From an uncultured Flavobacteriales bacterium (GTDB taxonomy: Bacteria; Bacteroidota; Bacteroidia; Flavobacteriales_D; Crocinitomicaceae), in contig CALSTG010000001.1 of assembly GCA_943789205.1 (NCBI GenBank), positions 1,168,435 to 1,232,434 of the forward strand: a DNA stretch of 64,000 bases, given 5' to 3'. Below the pieces are notes generated by a model, which saw nothing but the letters and a program-made list of their open reading frames with translations, was not told the DNA's origin and made no database searches. The position numbers were made by a program, and so were the translations under genes. Below are positions 18,714-28,835 of the stretch, piece by piece; within the stretch, counting starts at the first letter, position 1, and each line of letters begins with the position of its first letter.

Positions 18714-20396
18714 CTCATCATTCTCCTTCGAAACCTTCAAAAGGCTTTTCTTTGCCAATCCTTTTATTGCAATATCCCATGCCTTATTACTCAAGTCAAA
18801 TTGAGATTTAAACTCACCCAATCCAATTTGTTCATGGTTTTTGAGCGAATCGTGAATTAGCTTTTCATTTTCAGTAAGGTCAAGCTTTACCTCTTTTTTC
18901 TCAGGTCTCATCTGTGGGAAAAACAAAACCTCTTGAATAGAGGAGTTGTTGGTTAGAAACATACAAAGTCTATCAATACCTATTCCCATACCAGATGTAG
19001 GAGGCATGCCGTATTCAAGAGACTTTACGAAGTCCTGGTCGATAAACATTGCTTCGTCATCACCTTTTTCAGCAAGCTTTACTTGTTCCTCAAAACGCGC
19101 TTTTTGATCTATAGGATCATTCAGTTCTGTATAAGCATTTGCCAATTCTTTACCATTTACCATAAGCTCAAATCGTTCTGTAAGCTCTGGATTGTCTCGA
19201 TGTTTTTTACAAAGAGGAGACATTTCTACAGGGTAGTCCGTTATAAAGGTAGGCTGGATGTATAGGTGTTCACATTTTTCACCAAAGATTTCATCGATTA
19301 ATTTCCCTTTACCCATACTTTCATCCGTAGGGACACCAATTTTTTTACAGGTTTCACGAAGTTCATTTTCATTCATGGCAGAAATATCAATTCCAGTGTG
19401 CTCTTTGATAGCATCAATCATGGATATTCTTTTAAAAGGTCTTTTAAAGCTTACCTTGTTTTCTCCAATTTGAACATCAGTTGTGCCTAGAACATCGTTA
19501 GATATGTTTTCAAGCATTTCTTCCGTGAAATCCATCATCCACTTGTAATCTTTATACGCAACGTAGATTTCCATTTGCGTAAACTCAGGATTGTGCGTGC
19601 GGTCCATTCCTTCATTTCTGAAATCTTTAGCAAACTCATAGACACCATCAAAACCACCAACAATAAGGCGCTTTAAATAAAGCTCGTTTGCGATACGTAA
19701 GTATAGAGGAATATCTAAGGCATTATGATGCGTAATAAAAGGTCTTGCCGCGGCCCCTCCTGGTATAGACTGCAATATCGGCGTTTCTACCTCTAGGTAT
19801 TCTTTGCTATTCAAAAAATTCCTCATTGAAGAAATGATTTTTGAACGCTTAATAAATGTGTCTTTAACATGCGGATTGACCACTAAATCAACATACCGTT
19901 GTCTATATCTGGTTTCAGGGTCTGTTAATGCATCGTAAACCTTTCCTTCTGCATCCGTTTTTGGAAAGGGTAGTGGTCTTATGGATTTACTTAATAGAGT
20001 GAGCTCTTTAACATTTACAGATGTTTCACCAACCTGAGTTTTAAAAACAGTACCTTTTATACCAATAAAGTCACCAAGGTCTAAAAGCTTTTTAAAAACT
20101 GTATTGTATAAAGATTTGTCCTCATCAGGACAAATCTCATCTCTGTTCAAGTAGATTTGAATGCGACCTTCGGAATCTTGTAGCTCAGCAAACGAAGCTT
20201 TACCCATAATTCTTCTGCTCATCATACGGCCTGCGATACATACCTCTTTGCCCTCGTCATAGTTTTGAAGAAGCTCACTAGATAGTGCATCTACAGGGTA
20301 TAATGGTGCTGGAAAAGGTTCAATATTTAAAGATCTCAGTTTATTCAGAGACTCTCTTCTCTGAATTTCTTGTTCTGACAATTCTTGGTTACTCAT
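18693..20396 (-). CDS. lysS: Lysyl-tRNA synthetase, class II
   Basis: LysS charges tRNA-Lys. From ATG 20396 the protein has 567 residues, the normal length with a short C-terminal addition. The OB-fold anticodon domain occupies the first about 160 residues (EVCIAGRMMSRR near 47-58). Class II motif 2 (FRNEGMDRTHNPEFTQ, about 258-273) and motif 3 (GMGIGIDRLCMFL, about 475-487) are intact. The last about 50 residues (LTENEKLIHDSLKNHEQ... onward) form a small winged-helix-like extension seen in Bacteroidota LysS. A longer start (GTG/ATG at 20420) is possible but would lie on the presumed -7 box (TATCTTTG at 20418-20425, minus strand), so the shorter start is chosen. Confidence 0.95.
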   Translation of the reverse strand: MSNQELSEQEIQRRESLNKLRSLNIEPFPAPLYPVDALSSELLQNYDEGKEVCIAGRMMSRRIMGKASFAELQDSEGRIQIYLNRDEICPDEDKSLYNTVFKKLLDLGDFIGIKGTVFKTQVGETSVNVKELTLLSKSIRPLPFPKTDAEGKVYDALTDPETRYRQRYVDLVVNPHVKDTFIKRSKIISSMRNFLNSKEYLEVETPILQSIPGGAAARPFITHHNALDIPLYLRIANELYLKRLIVGGFDGVYEFAKDFRNEGMDRTHNPEFTQMEIYVAYKDYKWMMDFTEEMLENISNDVLGTTDVQIGENKVSFKRPFKRISMIDAIKEHTGIDISAMNENELRETCKKIGVPTDESMGKGKLIDEIFGEKCEHLYIQPTFITDYPVEMSPLCKKHRDNPELTERFELMVNGKELANAYTELNDPIDQKARFEEQVKLAEKGDDEAMFIDQDFVKSLEYGMPPTSGMGIGIDRLCMFLTNNSSIQEVLFFPQMRPEKKEVKLDLTENEKLIHDSLKNHEQIGLGEFKSQFDLSNKAWDIAIKGLAKKSLLKVSKENDELLVRPI

Positions 20397-20462
20397 GCTA
20401 TAATTCGTTATAATGTGCAAAGATAAAGGAAAACCCGATTTTATGAAGGGTTATAAGACTTA

Positions 20463-21197
20463 TCAATTCGTCTTTTGTGAACTTTCTAGAAGCAAATTGA
20501 GCCCTTCGAGTTCATCTTTCGTAAATTCTCTCCATTTTCCTACCGGAATATCAAGCTCAATATTCATAATTCTTACCCGTTGTAATTTTGTTACTCGATA
20601 GTCAAGGAATTCACACATTCGCCGAATTTGTCTATTGAGCCCCTGTGTTAAAACAATTCTAAATTCGTTTTGGCCTAATTTTTCAACCTTGCAGGGTTTG
20701 GTGACCGTGTCGAGAATTGGAATACCAGACGACATTTTTTGTATAAATCTTTCGTCCACAGCTCGATTTACTCGGACGATATATTCTTTTTCGTGTCCAT
20801 TTCGAGCGCGTAATATTTTATTTACGATATCACCATCATTTGTAAGAAAGATCAATCCTTCACTTGGTTTGTCTAATCTTCCTATAGGGAAAATACGTTT
20901 GGGATAATTGATGTAATCAATAATATTGTCTCTTTCTACTCGTGTATCTGTGGTACAAACAATTCCAATTGGTTTATTGAATAGAAGATAAACAGGCTTG
21001 TCTGTTCTTTTAGAAATCGTTCTCCCATCTACCTCAACAGAGTCTCGCTCTTGAACTTTAGTTCCGAGCTCAGGTTTTATACCATTAAGTGTAACCCGTC
21101 CTTGTTCAATTAGTTTATCGGCTTCTCTTCTTGAACAGAAGCCAACTTCACTCAAGTATTTATTTAGGCGTACAGGAAATTGATGGCTTGTGCGCAT
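20463..21197 (-). CDS. rluF: 23S rRNA pseudouridine synthase, RluF type
   Basis: The 244-residue protein has an N-terminal S4 RNA-binding domain (about residues 9-60, [21 protein letters not shown]) and a RsuA/RluB/E/F catalytic domain with catalytic Asp109 in [12 protein letters not shown]. The motif [12 protein letters not shown] near 205-216 is characteristic of RluF, which modifies U2604 of 23S rRNA in E. coli (and can act on tRNA-Tyr). The length is shorter than E. coli RluF because the C-terminal tail is short. It is a single gene between lysS and the fasciclin gene, all on the minus strand. Confidence 0.88.
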   Translation of the reverse strand: MRTSHQFPVRLNKYLSEVGFCSRREADKLIEQGRVTLNGIKPELGTKVQERDSVEVDGRTISKRTDKPVYLLFNKPIGIVCTTDTRVERDNIIDYINYPKRIFPIGRLDKPSEGLIFLTNDGDIVNKILRARNGHEKEYIVRVNRAVDERFIQKMSSGIPILDTVTKPCKVEKLGQNEFRIVLTQGLNRQIRRMCEFLDYRVTKLQRVRIMNIELDIPVGKWREFTKDELEGLNLLLESSQKTN

Positions 21198-21243
21198 GAT
21201 TCAAAGATACTCAAAGGAAGCATAGCTAAAAATAAAGCGCAAT

Positions 21244-21270
21244 AAAAAAGAGGGCCGAAGCCCCCTTTTA
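21244..21270 (-). terminator. Rho-independent terminator after the fasciclin gene
   Basis: Read on the minus strand, AAAGGGGGC and GCCCTCTTT pair around a TTCG loop, with one G.U pair, followed by a T run. It starts 21 bases after the stop of the fasciclin-domain gene. Confidence 0.88.
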
Positions 21271-21290
21271 TGCTAATCACTAAAGTTCAA

Positions 21291-22862
21291 CTACTTTTTG
21301 AAAAACTTACTAGTTTTTGTACCTGCTGCGTTACTTAAAACGAGTGTATACATACCATTTTCTAATGCTGATATAGTAATACTTTGGTTTGCTGATGTTC
21401 CGTTTGAAACAACTTGACCTAATGCATTTATGATTGTATAGTCATAGCTTTCGTTACCACTGAAATTGATTGAATTTACTGCTGGGTTTGGATAAACATC
21501 AATCGCAGTATTCGTCTCCTCATTAACACTCAAGTTTGGAGGTAGAAGAACACCATCAATTATGTGTACAACGCCATTGTCAGAAAATACATCTGCTGTG
21601 GTTACCATTGCATCATTAATCATGACACCGTTGGTTAAATCAACTACAACATCACTACCATTTAAAGTTGGTACCGGTCCGTCCACTAAGTCAGCAGCCG
21701 TTACAGGTCCAGCAACAACATGATACAACAATACATCTGCAAGATTTGGAAGCGCCAAAATTCCTGCAAGGTCTGTGTCTAAAGCAGTTGCTAAAGCATC
21801 AAAAGCATCGTTGGTTGGTGCAAAAACAGTGAACAAATTGTATGGATCCGACAATGCTGGTAATAATTCTGCAGTTATAACTGCAGTCGCCAAAGTAGAA
21901 AAGCCATTATCAATAGCCACGTCAACTACAGTTTCAAATGGTATAAGAACACCATCCAAGACATGAACCACGCCATTGTCACATGAAATATCAGTTGCAG
22001 TGATTTGAGCTTGGTTTACAAACGCTTCGCCTGAACCTTTTACAGTTACCTTTAAAGTATTCGTTTGGCTTACTGGAGCTACAATTGCTCCATTCGATAA
22101 CTCAGCGGCTAGAACTGGAGCACCAAGAACATGATAAGCAAGAACGTCTGCTAAAAATTCTGGTGGTGTAACCGCTTCTGTAAGGAGGTCAGCTACTGAA
22201 ACACCTACCCACGCTGCTAAAGCTTCAAAAGCTTCATCTGTTGGTGCAAATACAGTGTAAGTAGCTAATGGATTTGTTAAAACAGGCATAAGCTCTGCAT
22301 ATATTACAGATGCTGCTAAAGAGTTAAATCCATTATCGATGGCTACGTCCACAACTGTTTCAAATGGTAACAATACACCATCTGTTGCGTGCACAACTCC
22401 ATTGTCTGCGTTTAAATCCGCAGCAACAACCATTGCCTGGTTGGCGTATACACTACCTGCTGCAGTTTTGGTTAGTTTCAATGTGTTGGTCGTTGATACT
22501 GCATCAACTATAGCGCCATTGGTAACCGCCGCGGCTGGGACAGTCGCTCCTACGACATGATAAGTAAGTACATCAGTTAAGTTTGGAAGTGCCAATATAC
22601 CGTTGATGTCCGTACCAAGCGCTGCAGCTAAAGCGTCGAAAGATGCATCTGTTGGAGCAAAGACTGTAAATTCAGCTGTTCCGTCAGATAAAACGGCATC
22701 CAAGCCTTCTTGAACTAGAGCTGCTTCTAAGTAGTTGTGGTCTGGACTTCCTGCAATAACGTCAAAGACTGTAGTTTGTGCAAAAGATGATGAAGCCACA
22801 AATAGAGCGGCAGCACCAAAAATGTGTTTAAAGTGTTTAATAATAGTAAAGTTAGTTTTCAT
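21291..22862 (-). CDS. Secreted triple-fasciclin (FAS1) protein with T9SS tail
   Basis: The 523-residue protein has a signal peptide (about residues 1-28, ending SSFAQ) and three consecutive FAS1 adhesion domains, starting near residues 31, 166 and 303. Each holds an FTVFAPTxxxFxAL box and a closing DNGVVHxxDGVLxP box. Domains two and three begin with nearly the same VVDVAIDNGF segment, showing internal duplication. A T9SS sorting domain ends the protein (AIDVYPNPAVNSINF... GMYTLVLSN... KFFKK). FAS1 domains mediate cell-surface adhesion, so this is probably a surface or biofilm protein. The third domain is shorter than the first two, lacking part of its middle. A terminator follows. Confidence 0.92.
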   Translation of the reverse strand: MKTNFTIIKHFKHIFGAAALFVASSSFAQTTVFDVIAGSPDHNYLEAALVQEGLDAVLSDGTAEFTVFAPTDASFDALAAALGTDINGILALPNLTDVLTYHVVGATVPAAAVTNGAIVDAVSTTNTLKLTKTAAGSVYANQAMVVAADLNADNGVVHATDGVLLPFETVVDVAIDNGFNSLAASVIYAELMPVLTNPLATYTVFAPTDEAFEALAAWVGVSVADLLTEAVTPPEFLADVLAYHVLGAPVLAAELSNGAIVAPVSQTNTLKVTVKGSGEAFVNQAQITATDISCDNGVVHVLDGVLIPFETVVDVAIDNGFSTLATAVITAELLPALSDPYNLFTVFAPTNDAFDALATALDTDLAGILALPNLADVLLYHVVAGPVTAADLVDGPVPTLNGSDVVVDLTNGVMINDAMVTTADVFSDNGVVHIIDGVLLPPNLSVNEETNTAIDVYPNPAVNSINFSGNESYDYTIINALGQVVSNGTSANQSITISALENGMYTLVLSNAAGTKTSKFFKK

Positions 22863-22997
22863 TTTGTTTAATTTTTAATTCAAAAGTTTAAACAAACAAT
22901 AAACACTTTTGTTCTTTTTTCTTTAAAATAATTTCAAAAAAACAAAAAAAAATCTATAAGTAATTGAATTACATACGGTTATAAAAAAATAAATTTT

Positions 22998-24521
22998 TTA
23001 ACTTATCCATGTGTATTTTCTGTGACCGTGTAACACATTACTGCCACCTACAGACTTTAAAACAAATTCACTTGCTGGAGTTTCAACAGAATTCTTTTGA
23101 AATCCTCTGTGAAGCGCCTCATAAGTTGTCGCATCAATTGCTCTCCGTTTTGACAATCTATCAAACAAATGAAACTCTTTCACTACTTTCTCCCAACCCG
23201 GTTGAAGGATTCCTTGAAAAACTTTTGATTTAGCGCCACTTCCATAAGCACAAAAACCAATTTTTTTATGGTTTAACTCTATTTGATCATTCATGTCAAT
23301 TTCGAGCGTAGACATTAAGGCTAGAAAAATAGAACCTGTATATTGATTGCCTACTAAGGCTGAAGCTTTTTGAGTCTTTTCAAGCTTTTCTTTTGTAAAA
23401 TATTGGTATTGTGATGTTTTAGAAATAAGTCTGCGATATGCATTTTTCGCTTTTTCTTGTTCCTCAGGGGTTAGATTTGTCATTTGGTGAATGTCAAGAG
23501 CTGGGTCTGTACCTATTTCTTTGATAATGGCATTACCTTCATCAGTATCCTTACGATCCATCATGAATATATCTGGAAACATTCTTTTACCCTGAAATGC
23601 ATATGGCAGGTGGACCACAATTCTTTGCCATGAAGCTGTAATTATTTCTTCATTATTCGCATGCTCTTTAATTTTTGTTTTAAAGTCAATAAATGCCTCT
23701 TTGACTGCTTCTGTGTAACATCTGTTTGAGAGCTGACCATCAAAAACAGGAGTGTCTTTATGAATTGTGAGCGCTTCTTCTTGAAATAGGATGTTGTCTT
23801 TTTTAGCGGATTTCGGAATGAGTGTTACTATTTTTTCCGCAACATCATGAGGTATCGCGACCCCAGTCTCTTTGGCAAGATCTATTACTTCTTGCACCAT
23901 ATCAATAAGTGCTATCTTTCTCTTAGGTTTAAAGAAGTCATGAACAGGGTTCGTAGCGACACCCCAAATGTCTTCTATTATCATTAGTCTTGGGTTTTGC
24001 TTAATGAGCATAGCTCCAGCACCTGCGCCCTGTGTATATTCTCCGGGTGAATTTAAATCGTATTTAGCATCATCAGAGAAAATAACAATGCCTTGTCTGT
24101 CCTCAGCACCTCCGCGGGCCACCCAGTCTAAGGTGTTATGCATGGCATCAACACCTCCGATACAGGCAAAAGTAAGGTCAGTAACATCACAATGACTAAA
24201 GCTCCCCGCACCATATTTTTGTTCTAACATTTCAACTATGTATGTTGCAGTGGGTTTCGCTCCGTCCAGAGCAGATTCTGTACCAAGGTAAATACGTCCT
24301 ATATCTTTTGGATTGAGCTGATTTCTTTCAAAAAGTCTCAGACAAGCATTCGCACCCATCGTTGCCGGATCTTCATGAACATCAGGAATGGACATGGATT
24401 CAAGCCCAAGCCCCTTATTTAGTTTTGCAAATTCTAAATTTCGAAAATCAGCAAAGTCCTCTATTTTAAAATGTAGCTTTGGAAAATAAACGGCAATATC
24501 ATCAATTCCTACTCCTTCCAT
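22998..24521 (-). CDS. mvaS: Hydroxymethylglutaryl-CoA synthase family protein
   Basis: HMG-CoA synthase joins acetyl-CoA and acetoacetyl-CoA, the first committed step of the mevalonate route to isoprenoids (carotenoids, retinal precursors, undecaprenol, quinones). The 507-residue thiolase-fold protein keeps the catalytic set: Glu82 in YLGTESALDGAKPTA, the nucleophilic Cys120 in FACIGGVDAM, and His304 in VVHLPYAFQGKRMFPD. A GQGAGAGA-like glycine stretch (QGAGAGAM, 164-171) follows. It is somewhat longer than classical bacterial MvaS (about 390) but fits the Bacteroidota form. The gene is alone on the minus strand with a 268-base upstream gap. The symbol is given on motif grounds. Confidence 0.82.
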   Translation of the reverse strand: MEGVGIDDIAVYFPKLHFKIEDFADFRNLEFAKLNKGLGLESMSIPDVHEDPATMGANACLRLFERNQLNPKDIGRIYLGTESALDGAKPTATYIVEMLEQKYGAGSFSHCDVTDLTFACIGGVDAMHNTLDWVARGGAEDRQGIVIFSDDAKYDLNSPGEYTQGAGAGAMLIKQNPRLMIIEDIWGVATNPVHDFFKPKRKIALIDMVQEVIDLAKETGVAIPHDVAEKIVTLIPKSAKKDNILFQEEALTIHKDTPVFDGQLSNRCYTEAVKEAFIDFKTKIKEHANNEEIITASWQRIVVHLPYAFQGKRMFPDIFMMDRKDTDEGNAIIKEIGTDPALDIHQMTNLTPEEQEKAKNAYRRLISKTSQYQYFTKEKLEKTQKASALVGNQYTGSIFLALMSTLEIDMNDQIELNHKKIGFCAYGSGAKSKVFQGILQPGWEKVVKEFHLFDRLSKRRAIDATTYEALHRGFQKNSVETPASEFVLKSVGGSNVLHGHRKYTWIS

Positions 24522-24742
24522 AGTTTGTTTTTAGTTTGACCCGGTTTTGTTGCAGTGCAAATTAGTTTAAGCGGGCTAATTTAATTGAAATACTTACAAC
24601 TGTGCGTAGTATTTGTTCTTTTCAATTTAAATATTCGCGAATTACTTTTCAAACTGAACAAGAGAACGGAATAGTTCTTGCTAATAAATAATTGTGCTCA
24701 AAATGTGTTACGAACTCACAAAGAAGAGTTGATAATTAGCGG

Positions 24743-24773
24743 ATGCGTTCCTTCAGGAGTTGAGGGAATGCAT
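24743..24773 (+). promoter_or_regulatory. Strong leader hairpin with GGAG in the loop, before the AsmA-like gene
   Basis: Thirteen pairs (11 Watson-Crick, two G.U) join 24743-24755 to 24761-24773 around a five-base loop GGAGT. No T run follows, so it is not a plain terminator. It ends 16 bases before the ATG at 24790, inside the otherwise featureless 24522-24789 gap. A role in translation control of the downstream gene is possible but unproven. Confidence 0.45.
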
Positions 24774-24789
24774 TTAATTTAGAAGTGTA

Positions 24790-27486
24790 ATGAAAGCAAA
24801 GGCAAAAAAGATCTTTAAATGGTTTTCCATTGTATTTATGGCACTACTTGTAATCGTAAGCACCGCAGTTTACCTTTTGCAGGATAAAATTATAAGTACA
24901 GCTATAGATGAGCTCAATAAAAACCTAGAAGTACCAATGAGTGTAGATAGGGTTGAGTTTGCATTTTGGTCAAGCTTTCCAAATATTTCAATTGATCTTT
25001 TAGATGTTAAAATACCTGGGAAGCTTATGAAAAGCGACCTTTTAATTAGTGAAAAATTTAATTTGAGATTTAATCCGCTTGATTTAATTTATGGGGATTA
25101 TAAGCTCAAACAAATAAATATTACCAAAGGATCGCTTAACCTCATCGTTGATTCTTTAGGCAATGAAAACTTTGACATTATCAAAGATTCGAAGGATGGG
25201 AATGATTCAGATTTTAAACTCGCTTTAAAAGCTGTTAAGCTTAAGGAGATGAATGTACGGTATCAAAACCAAGTCACACATCAAGATTATCGAAGCTATG
25301 TTAATTTGGTTTCTTTATCAGGAGAGCTTTCGACAAGCCAATTTGAAATGTTGACCACTGGAAACATTCAAATGCTTCAGGCAACGAGCTCGGGGGTTTC
25401 TTTAATAAAGAATCAGCTTCTAGAGTTTGATCTTAAGCTCAGCATTGATAAGACGAAAGAAGAAACTAGTATCCCAAAAGCAGTAATAAACATTGGAGGC
25501 CTTCCTTTTGAAATTGATGGTCATGTTGATGCAGACAGTCTATTTTTTAATATTACGTCCAAGTCCATTCAGCTCACAGATGCTGTAGAAAAATTAACGA
25601 TACAAGGATCAAAAGAAACCCTAAACGAGTTTGAAGGAAAAGGACTATTAGATTTTGATTTAAAAATTTATGGGGGAACCGCCAGTACTGCGCCGATGAA
25701 CATTAATTGTCATTTTTCCATTAAGGATGGTCAGCTGAGAGAACCTATTGAGAATATCCAGCTTCGAAACATTCAGCTGAAAGGTCACTATGTAAAGGAG
25801 AATTCTAATAAAGAAGAGTTGGTCTTGGAGAATATTAGTTTAAATTCTGAAACAGGACCATTTAGAGGATCTTTATCAATTTTGGATTTTTCAAACCCAA
25901 AATGGACAGGTTCAGCCTACGGAAAGATTAATTTAAAATCAGCTCATCGTATTTTTAAGTTTCCTTCGATAGATGAGGTTAACGGATTTTTGAAGGTATC
26001 CACCGATTTTATGGCGGTTCAAAACACAAAGTCGCAAAGAATGGTTTTAGAGCGTTGCACAGGTAACGTAAGTTTTGATGATGTTGCCGTAAAACTCAAG
26101 GATGATAAAAGGTTATTCGAAAAGGCAAACGGGAAACTAGAGTTCACCAAGCAAAGTATTCGAGTAAATAATTTTGATTTAAAGGTCAATAAATCAGACA
26201 TGTCGCTTGCGGGAGCAGTATCAAATGTTTTTAATTACCTCTACAATGACGAAAAATTAGATGTGGATTTAGCTTTAAAAGCATCGCAAATTCTGATAAC
26301 TGATTTAGGTTCTACTTCTAAGGCACAAAAAAAAGTACAACAAAAGACCTTTGCCCTTCCGAATAATATCAAAGGAGAGCTGGCTGTAGATATCCAAAAT
26401 CTAAATTATGAAAAGCACGATTTTCAAGATGTTAAAGGCGAACTTGTGATATTAGGAAGGGATTTGAATTTTAAACGAATTTCTATTCTTAATTCAGGTA
26501 GTAGAATTAAAGGAGCCCTTCGGATTAATGAAGTGGAGCCGGAACAATTTAAAATGACACTTAATGGAAATACCGCTGCATTAAACGTTCAAACTGCATT
26601 TAAAGAATGGGAGAACTTTTACCAAAGTGTATTAATTGCTGAAAATATTTCTGGTAAAGCGGCTCTTAAGCTTTCCTTCGAGGGGATGTTTGATCTTCAA
26701 AATGGCCTGGATTACTCTACAATAGACAGTCGTATTGACTTGAATATCTCAAATGGGAATATAAAAAATGCAGGAATCATGGATGACATTGCGAAAAGCG
26801 TCAAGGATAGTCCCGCGAAATACATTCTAGGCAAAAAGAACCTCAGGTTATTGGAGCAACGACTAAAAGATGTCGCTTTTGAAAGTTTGGAGAATACAAT
26901 AACTATTAAAAGCAGCCTGGTTACAATGCCTAAAATGTTCATTGCTTCTTCTGTTTTGGATATGAATGTTTCAGGGACCCATTCTTTCGACAATCAAATT
27001 GACTACAGATTTGATTTTAAATTCAGAGACCTCAAGCAAACGAATCAAGAATCGGAATTTGGAGAAATTATTGAAGATGGGTCAGGCTTTAGAATGTATT
27101 TGAAAATGTATGGAGATCTAAATGATCCGACATTAGAGTGGGACAAAGAGCAGCAAAAAAAGAGTGCTCAAGAGTATCGTCAAGAGGAAAAGAAACAAAT
27201 TAAGGAAATGTTGAAAACGGAATTCGGGGCATTTAAAAATGACACCACGGTGGAAGAGTACATACCCGAAGAGAAGCCAAAAGAGGAGATTAAAATAAAT
27301 TGGGAACCAACAACGAACGAACCAGGGCAAAACGATTCGTTAATTCAGGAAGCGGAAAAGCCTGCTGAAGAAAAATCTAAAAAGAAACCCTCAAAATTGA
27401 AGCAAGCGCTTGAAAAACTCAAGGAACAGCAGAAAAAAGAAGCGGAGGCGTCAGAGGAGAAGATAGGGATAAAAGGTGGGGGTTAA
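24790..27486 (+). CDS. AsmA-family protein with AsmA-like C-terminal region
   Basis: The 898-residue protein has one N-terminal membrane helix (about residues 10-30) and then a long, beta-rich repeat sequence with the AsmA pattern: an N-terminal VDRVEFAFWSSFPNISIDLLDV block (residues 48-69, given as a pattern) and a C-terminal region with GNIKNAGIMDDIAKSV and IDYRFDFKFRDL. AsmA-like and TamB-like proteins form periplasmic grooves that move or sort phospholipids towards the outer membrane. The last about 115 residues are a highly charged, Lys/Glu/Pro-rich coiled tail. The gene stops at 27486 and overlaps the end of the convergent gene by four bases. Confidence 0.82.
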   Translation: MKAKAKKIFKWFSIVFMALLVIVSTAVYLLQDKIISTAIDELNKNLEVPMSVDRVEFAFWSSFPNISIDLLDVKIPGKLMKSDLLISEKFNLRFNPLDLIYGDYKLKQINITKGSLNLIVDSLGNENFDIIKDSKDGNDSDFKLALKAVKLKEMNVRYQNQVTHQDYRSYVNLVSLSGELSTSQFEMLTTGNIQMLQATSSGVSLIKNQLLEFDLKLSIDKTKEETSIPKAVINIGGLPFEIDGHVDADSLFFNITSKSIQLTDAVEKLTIQGSKETLNEFEGKGLLDFDLKIYGGTASTAPMNINCHFSIKDGQLREPIENIQLRNIQLKGHYVKENSNKEELVLENISLNSETGPFRGSLSILDFSNPKWTGSAYGKINLKSAHRIFKFPSIDEVNGFLKVSTDFMAVQNTKSQRMVLERCTGNVSFDDVAVKLKDDKRLFEKANGKLEFTKQSIRVNNFDLKVNKSDMSLAGAVSNVFNYLYNDEKLDVDLALKASQILITDLGSTSKAQKKVQQKTFALPNNIKGELAVDIQNLNYEKHDFQDVKGELVILGRDLNFKRISILNSGSRIKGALRINEVEPEQFKMTLNGNTAALNVQTAFKEWENFYQSVLIAENISGKAALKLSFEGMFDLQNGLDYSTIDSRIDLNISNGNIKNAGIMDDIAKSVKDSPAKYILGKKNLRLLEQRLKDVAFESLENTITIKSSLVTMPKMFIASSVLDMNVSGTHSFDNQIDYRFDFKFRDLKQTNQESEFGEIIEDGSGFRMYLKMYGDLNDPTLEWDKEQQKKSAQEYRQEEKKQIKEMLKTEFGAFKNDTTVEEYIPEEKPKEEIKINWEPTTNEPGQNDSLIQEAEKPAEEKSKKKPSKLKQALEKLKEQQKKEAEASEEKIGIKGGG

Positions 27487-28766
27487 GCAGTTCTAACCCC
27501 AACAAAATAGTCTTTTAGAAAAGGACTGTTAAAAAATGGGAATTTCATTTCTCTGCTTAGTTTGATGTAATTATTTTCTATTTCGTTTAATGAAAGGCTA
27601 TCTCCACTTATTCGTTTGTGATGATAGTTCGCAACACAATAAAATATTTTGTGGTACCGGTCATTATTATGAAATACTTCATCTTTAGCAAAGAATTCAA
27701 ATAATAGTTTATTATTTTTCAATTGACCATTTTTGATATTTACGAGAATCAAGGCTATAATATTATATCGTTCAATCGATACATGATCCCAATGAACATA
27801 TCCAATCAATTCATCGTAGTATAAATTAAATATTTCCTCTAAAAACGAAAAATCCTTCAAGAGCATTAATAAGGGTATAAGCTCTTGAAAAAATTCGTTT
27901 TTTGCTCTATGCCTTGAAGCCGTATATAAAATTTCCTTTCTTGTTGTTTTTCGATTTTTCTGATCATCTAGATAAAGCATACTTAAGAACCGGCCATGAA
28001 GAATGGAGTGACAATTTTCGGGAATCTCAATGTTTTTGTAATCAATATTGAATTCCGTAAGATTGAGAAAGGCGACCTTTCGAAGATAGAGTTGTGAAAA
28101 CAGCTTTTCTTCCGCGCCGACTAAATGTTGGATAGACGATTCAACCAATCTCCCGAAATAACCATTGGCATGATCGTAATCCACCCACATATAAATGGCT
28201 AAATCTCGAAAGTTTTTGTTTTTAAGAAGCACAGACACTTTACCAAGCTTTCCTTTTGGTAGGTTTATCACATTGAAGTGAAGACTGGTAGCCATTCTTG
28301 CAACTACTGTTCTATGATTGTGAATGAAAAGACTGTTTTCTTCGAATAATAAGGAGAGCTGCTTCCAGTTTTCTTGATCAATTAAGCTTTTTATAACATG
28401 AGAAATAAATATGGGGAAGTAATCTTTATCCAAGTAATTTTCTAAAAACTTAAAGCCACCACGTTTTTTTTGGGGGAGGGATAATTGCATTTGTAATTCA
28501 ATCCAGTCGTCTGACAATCGGTTTTCGGTATCTCTTGATAAAAAATGGTTGTACGACCGAAATCCAATATAGTTGGACAGAATATTTAATGTTTTTCTAC
28601 TGCATTTCACGGAAGGTAAAAACCCAAAACCACGCCTTAACGTATTGAATCCGATTTCATTAGATGTTTCAATGAAGACCTCTTCCTTTAACTCGTTAAT
28701 ATCTCTTTGTCGCGTAATCGGTTTCCCGAATTTAACCTCTACAGCCTTTCTTAAATAATTATCCAC
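27483..28766 (-). CDS. Hypothetical protein with putative DNA-binding N-terminus
   Basis: I do not recognise a named family for this 427-residue protein. Residues about 1-75 (SNEIGFNTLRRGFGFLPS... KTLNILSNYIGFRSYNHF) resemble a small helical domain that recurs at the N-terminus of Bacteroidota proteins and looks helix-turn-helix-like: a TLRR-x-FGF helix followed by a TLxxLSxYIGFxSYxxF helix pair. The rest is almost entirely helical, with the feel of solenoid repeats, and ends at FKDYFVGVRTA-like residues. The start is GTG at 28764-28766. A minus-strand TATATTTG (28771-28778) is so close that the transcript may be leaderless. Two 9-bp direct repeats lie just upstream (28783-28802). A transcription-regulator role is only a guess. 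Confidence 0.65.
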   Translation of the reverse strand: MDNYLRKAVEVKFGKPITRQRDINELKEEVFIETSNEIGFNTLRRGFGFLPSVKCSRKTLNILSNYIGFRSYNHFLSRDTENRLSDDWIELQMQLSLPQKKRGGFKFLENYLDKDYFPIFISHVIKSLIDQENWKQLSLLFEENSLFIHNHRTVVARMATSLHFNVINLPKGKLGKVSVLLKNKNFRDLAIYMWVDYDHANGYFGRLVESSIQHLVGAEEKLFSQLYLRKVAFLNLTEFNIDYKNIEIPENCHSILHGRFLSMLYLDDQKNRKTTRKEILYTASRHRAKNEFFQELIPLLMLLKDFSFLEEIFNLYYDELIGYVHWDHVSIERYNIIALILVNIKNGQLKNNKLLFEFFAKDEVFHNNDRYHKIFYCVANYHHKRISGDSLSLNEIENNYIKLSREMKFPFFNSPFLKDYFVGVRTA

Positions 28767-28782
28767 AACCCAAATATATTAA

Positions 28783-28802
28783 ATGGGCTAAATATGGGCT
28801 AA
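28783..28802. repeat. Pair of 9-bp direct repeats, 11 bp apart
   Basis: ATGGGCTAA occurs at 28783-28791 and 28794-28802, about one helical turn apart, in the 69-base gap between the divergent orphan (start 28766) and DUF481-like (start 28836) genes. The spacing suggests a binding site for a protein, for instance the orphan itself. Confidence 0.45.
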
Positions 28803-28835
28803 TAAAATTCAATTAAACATCATTTCTTCGAATTA

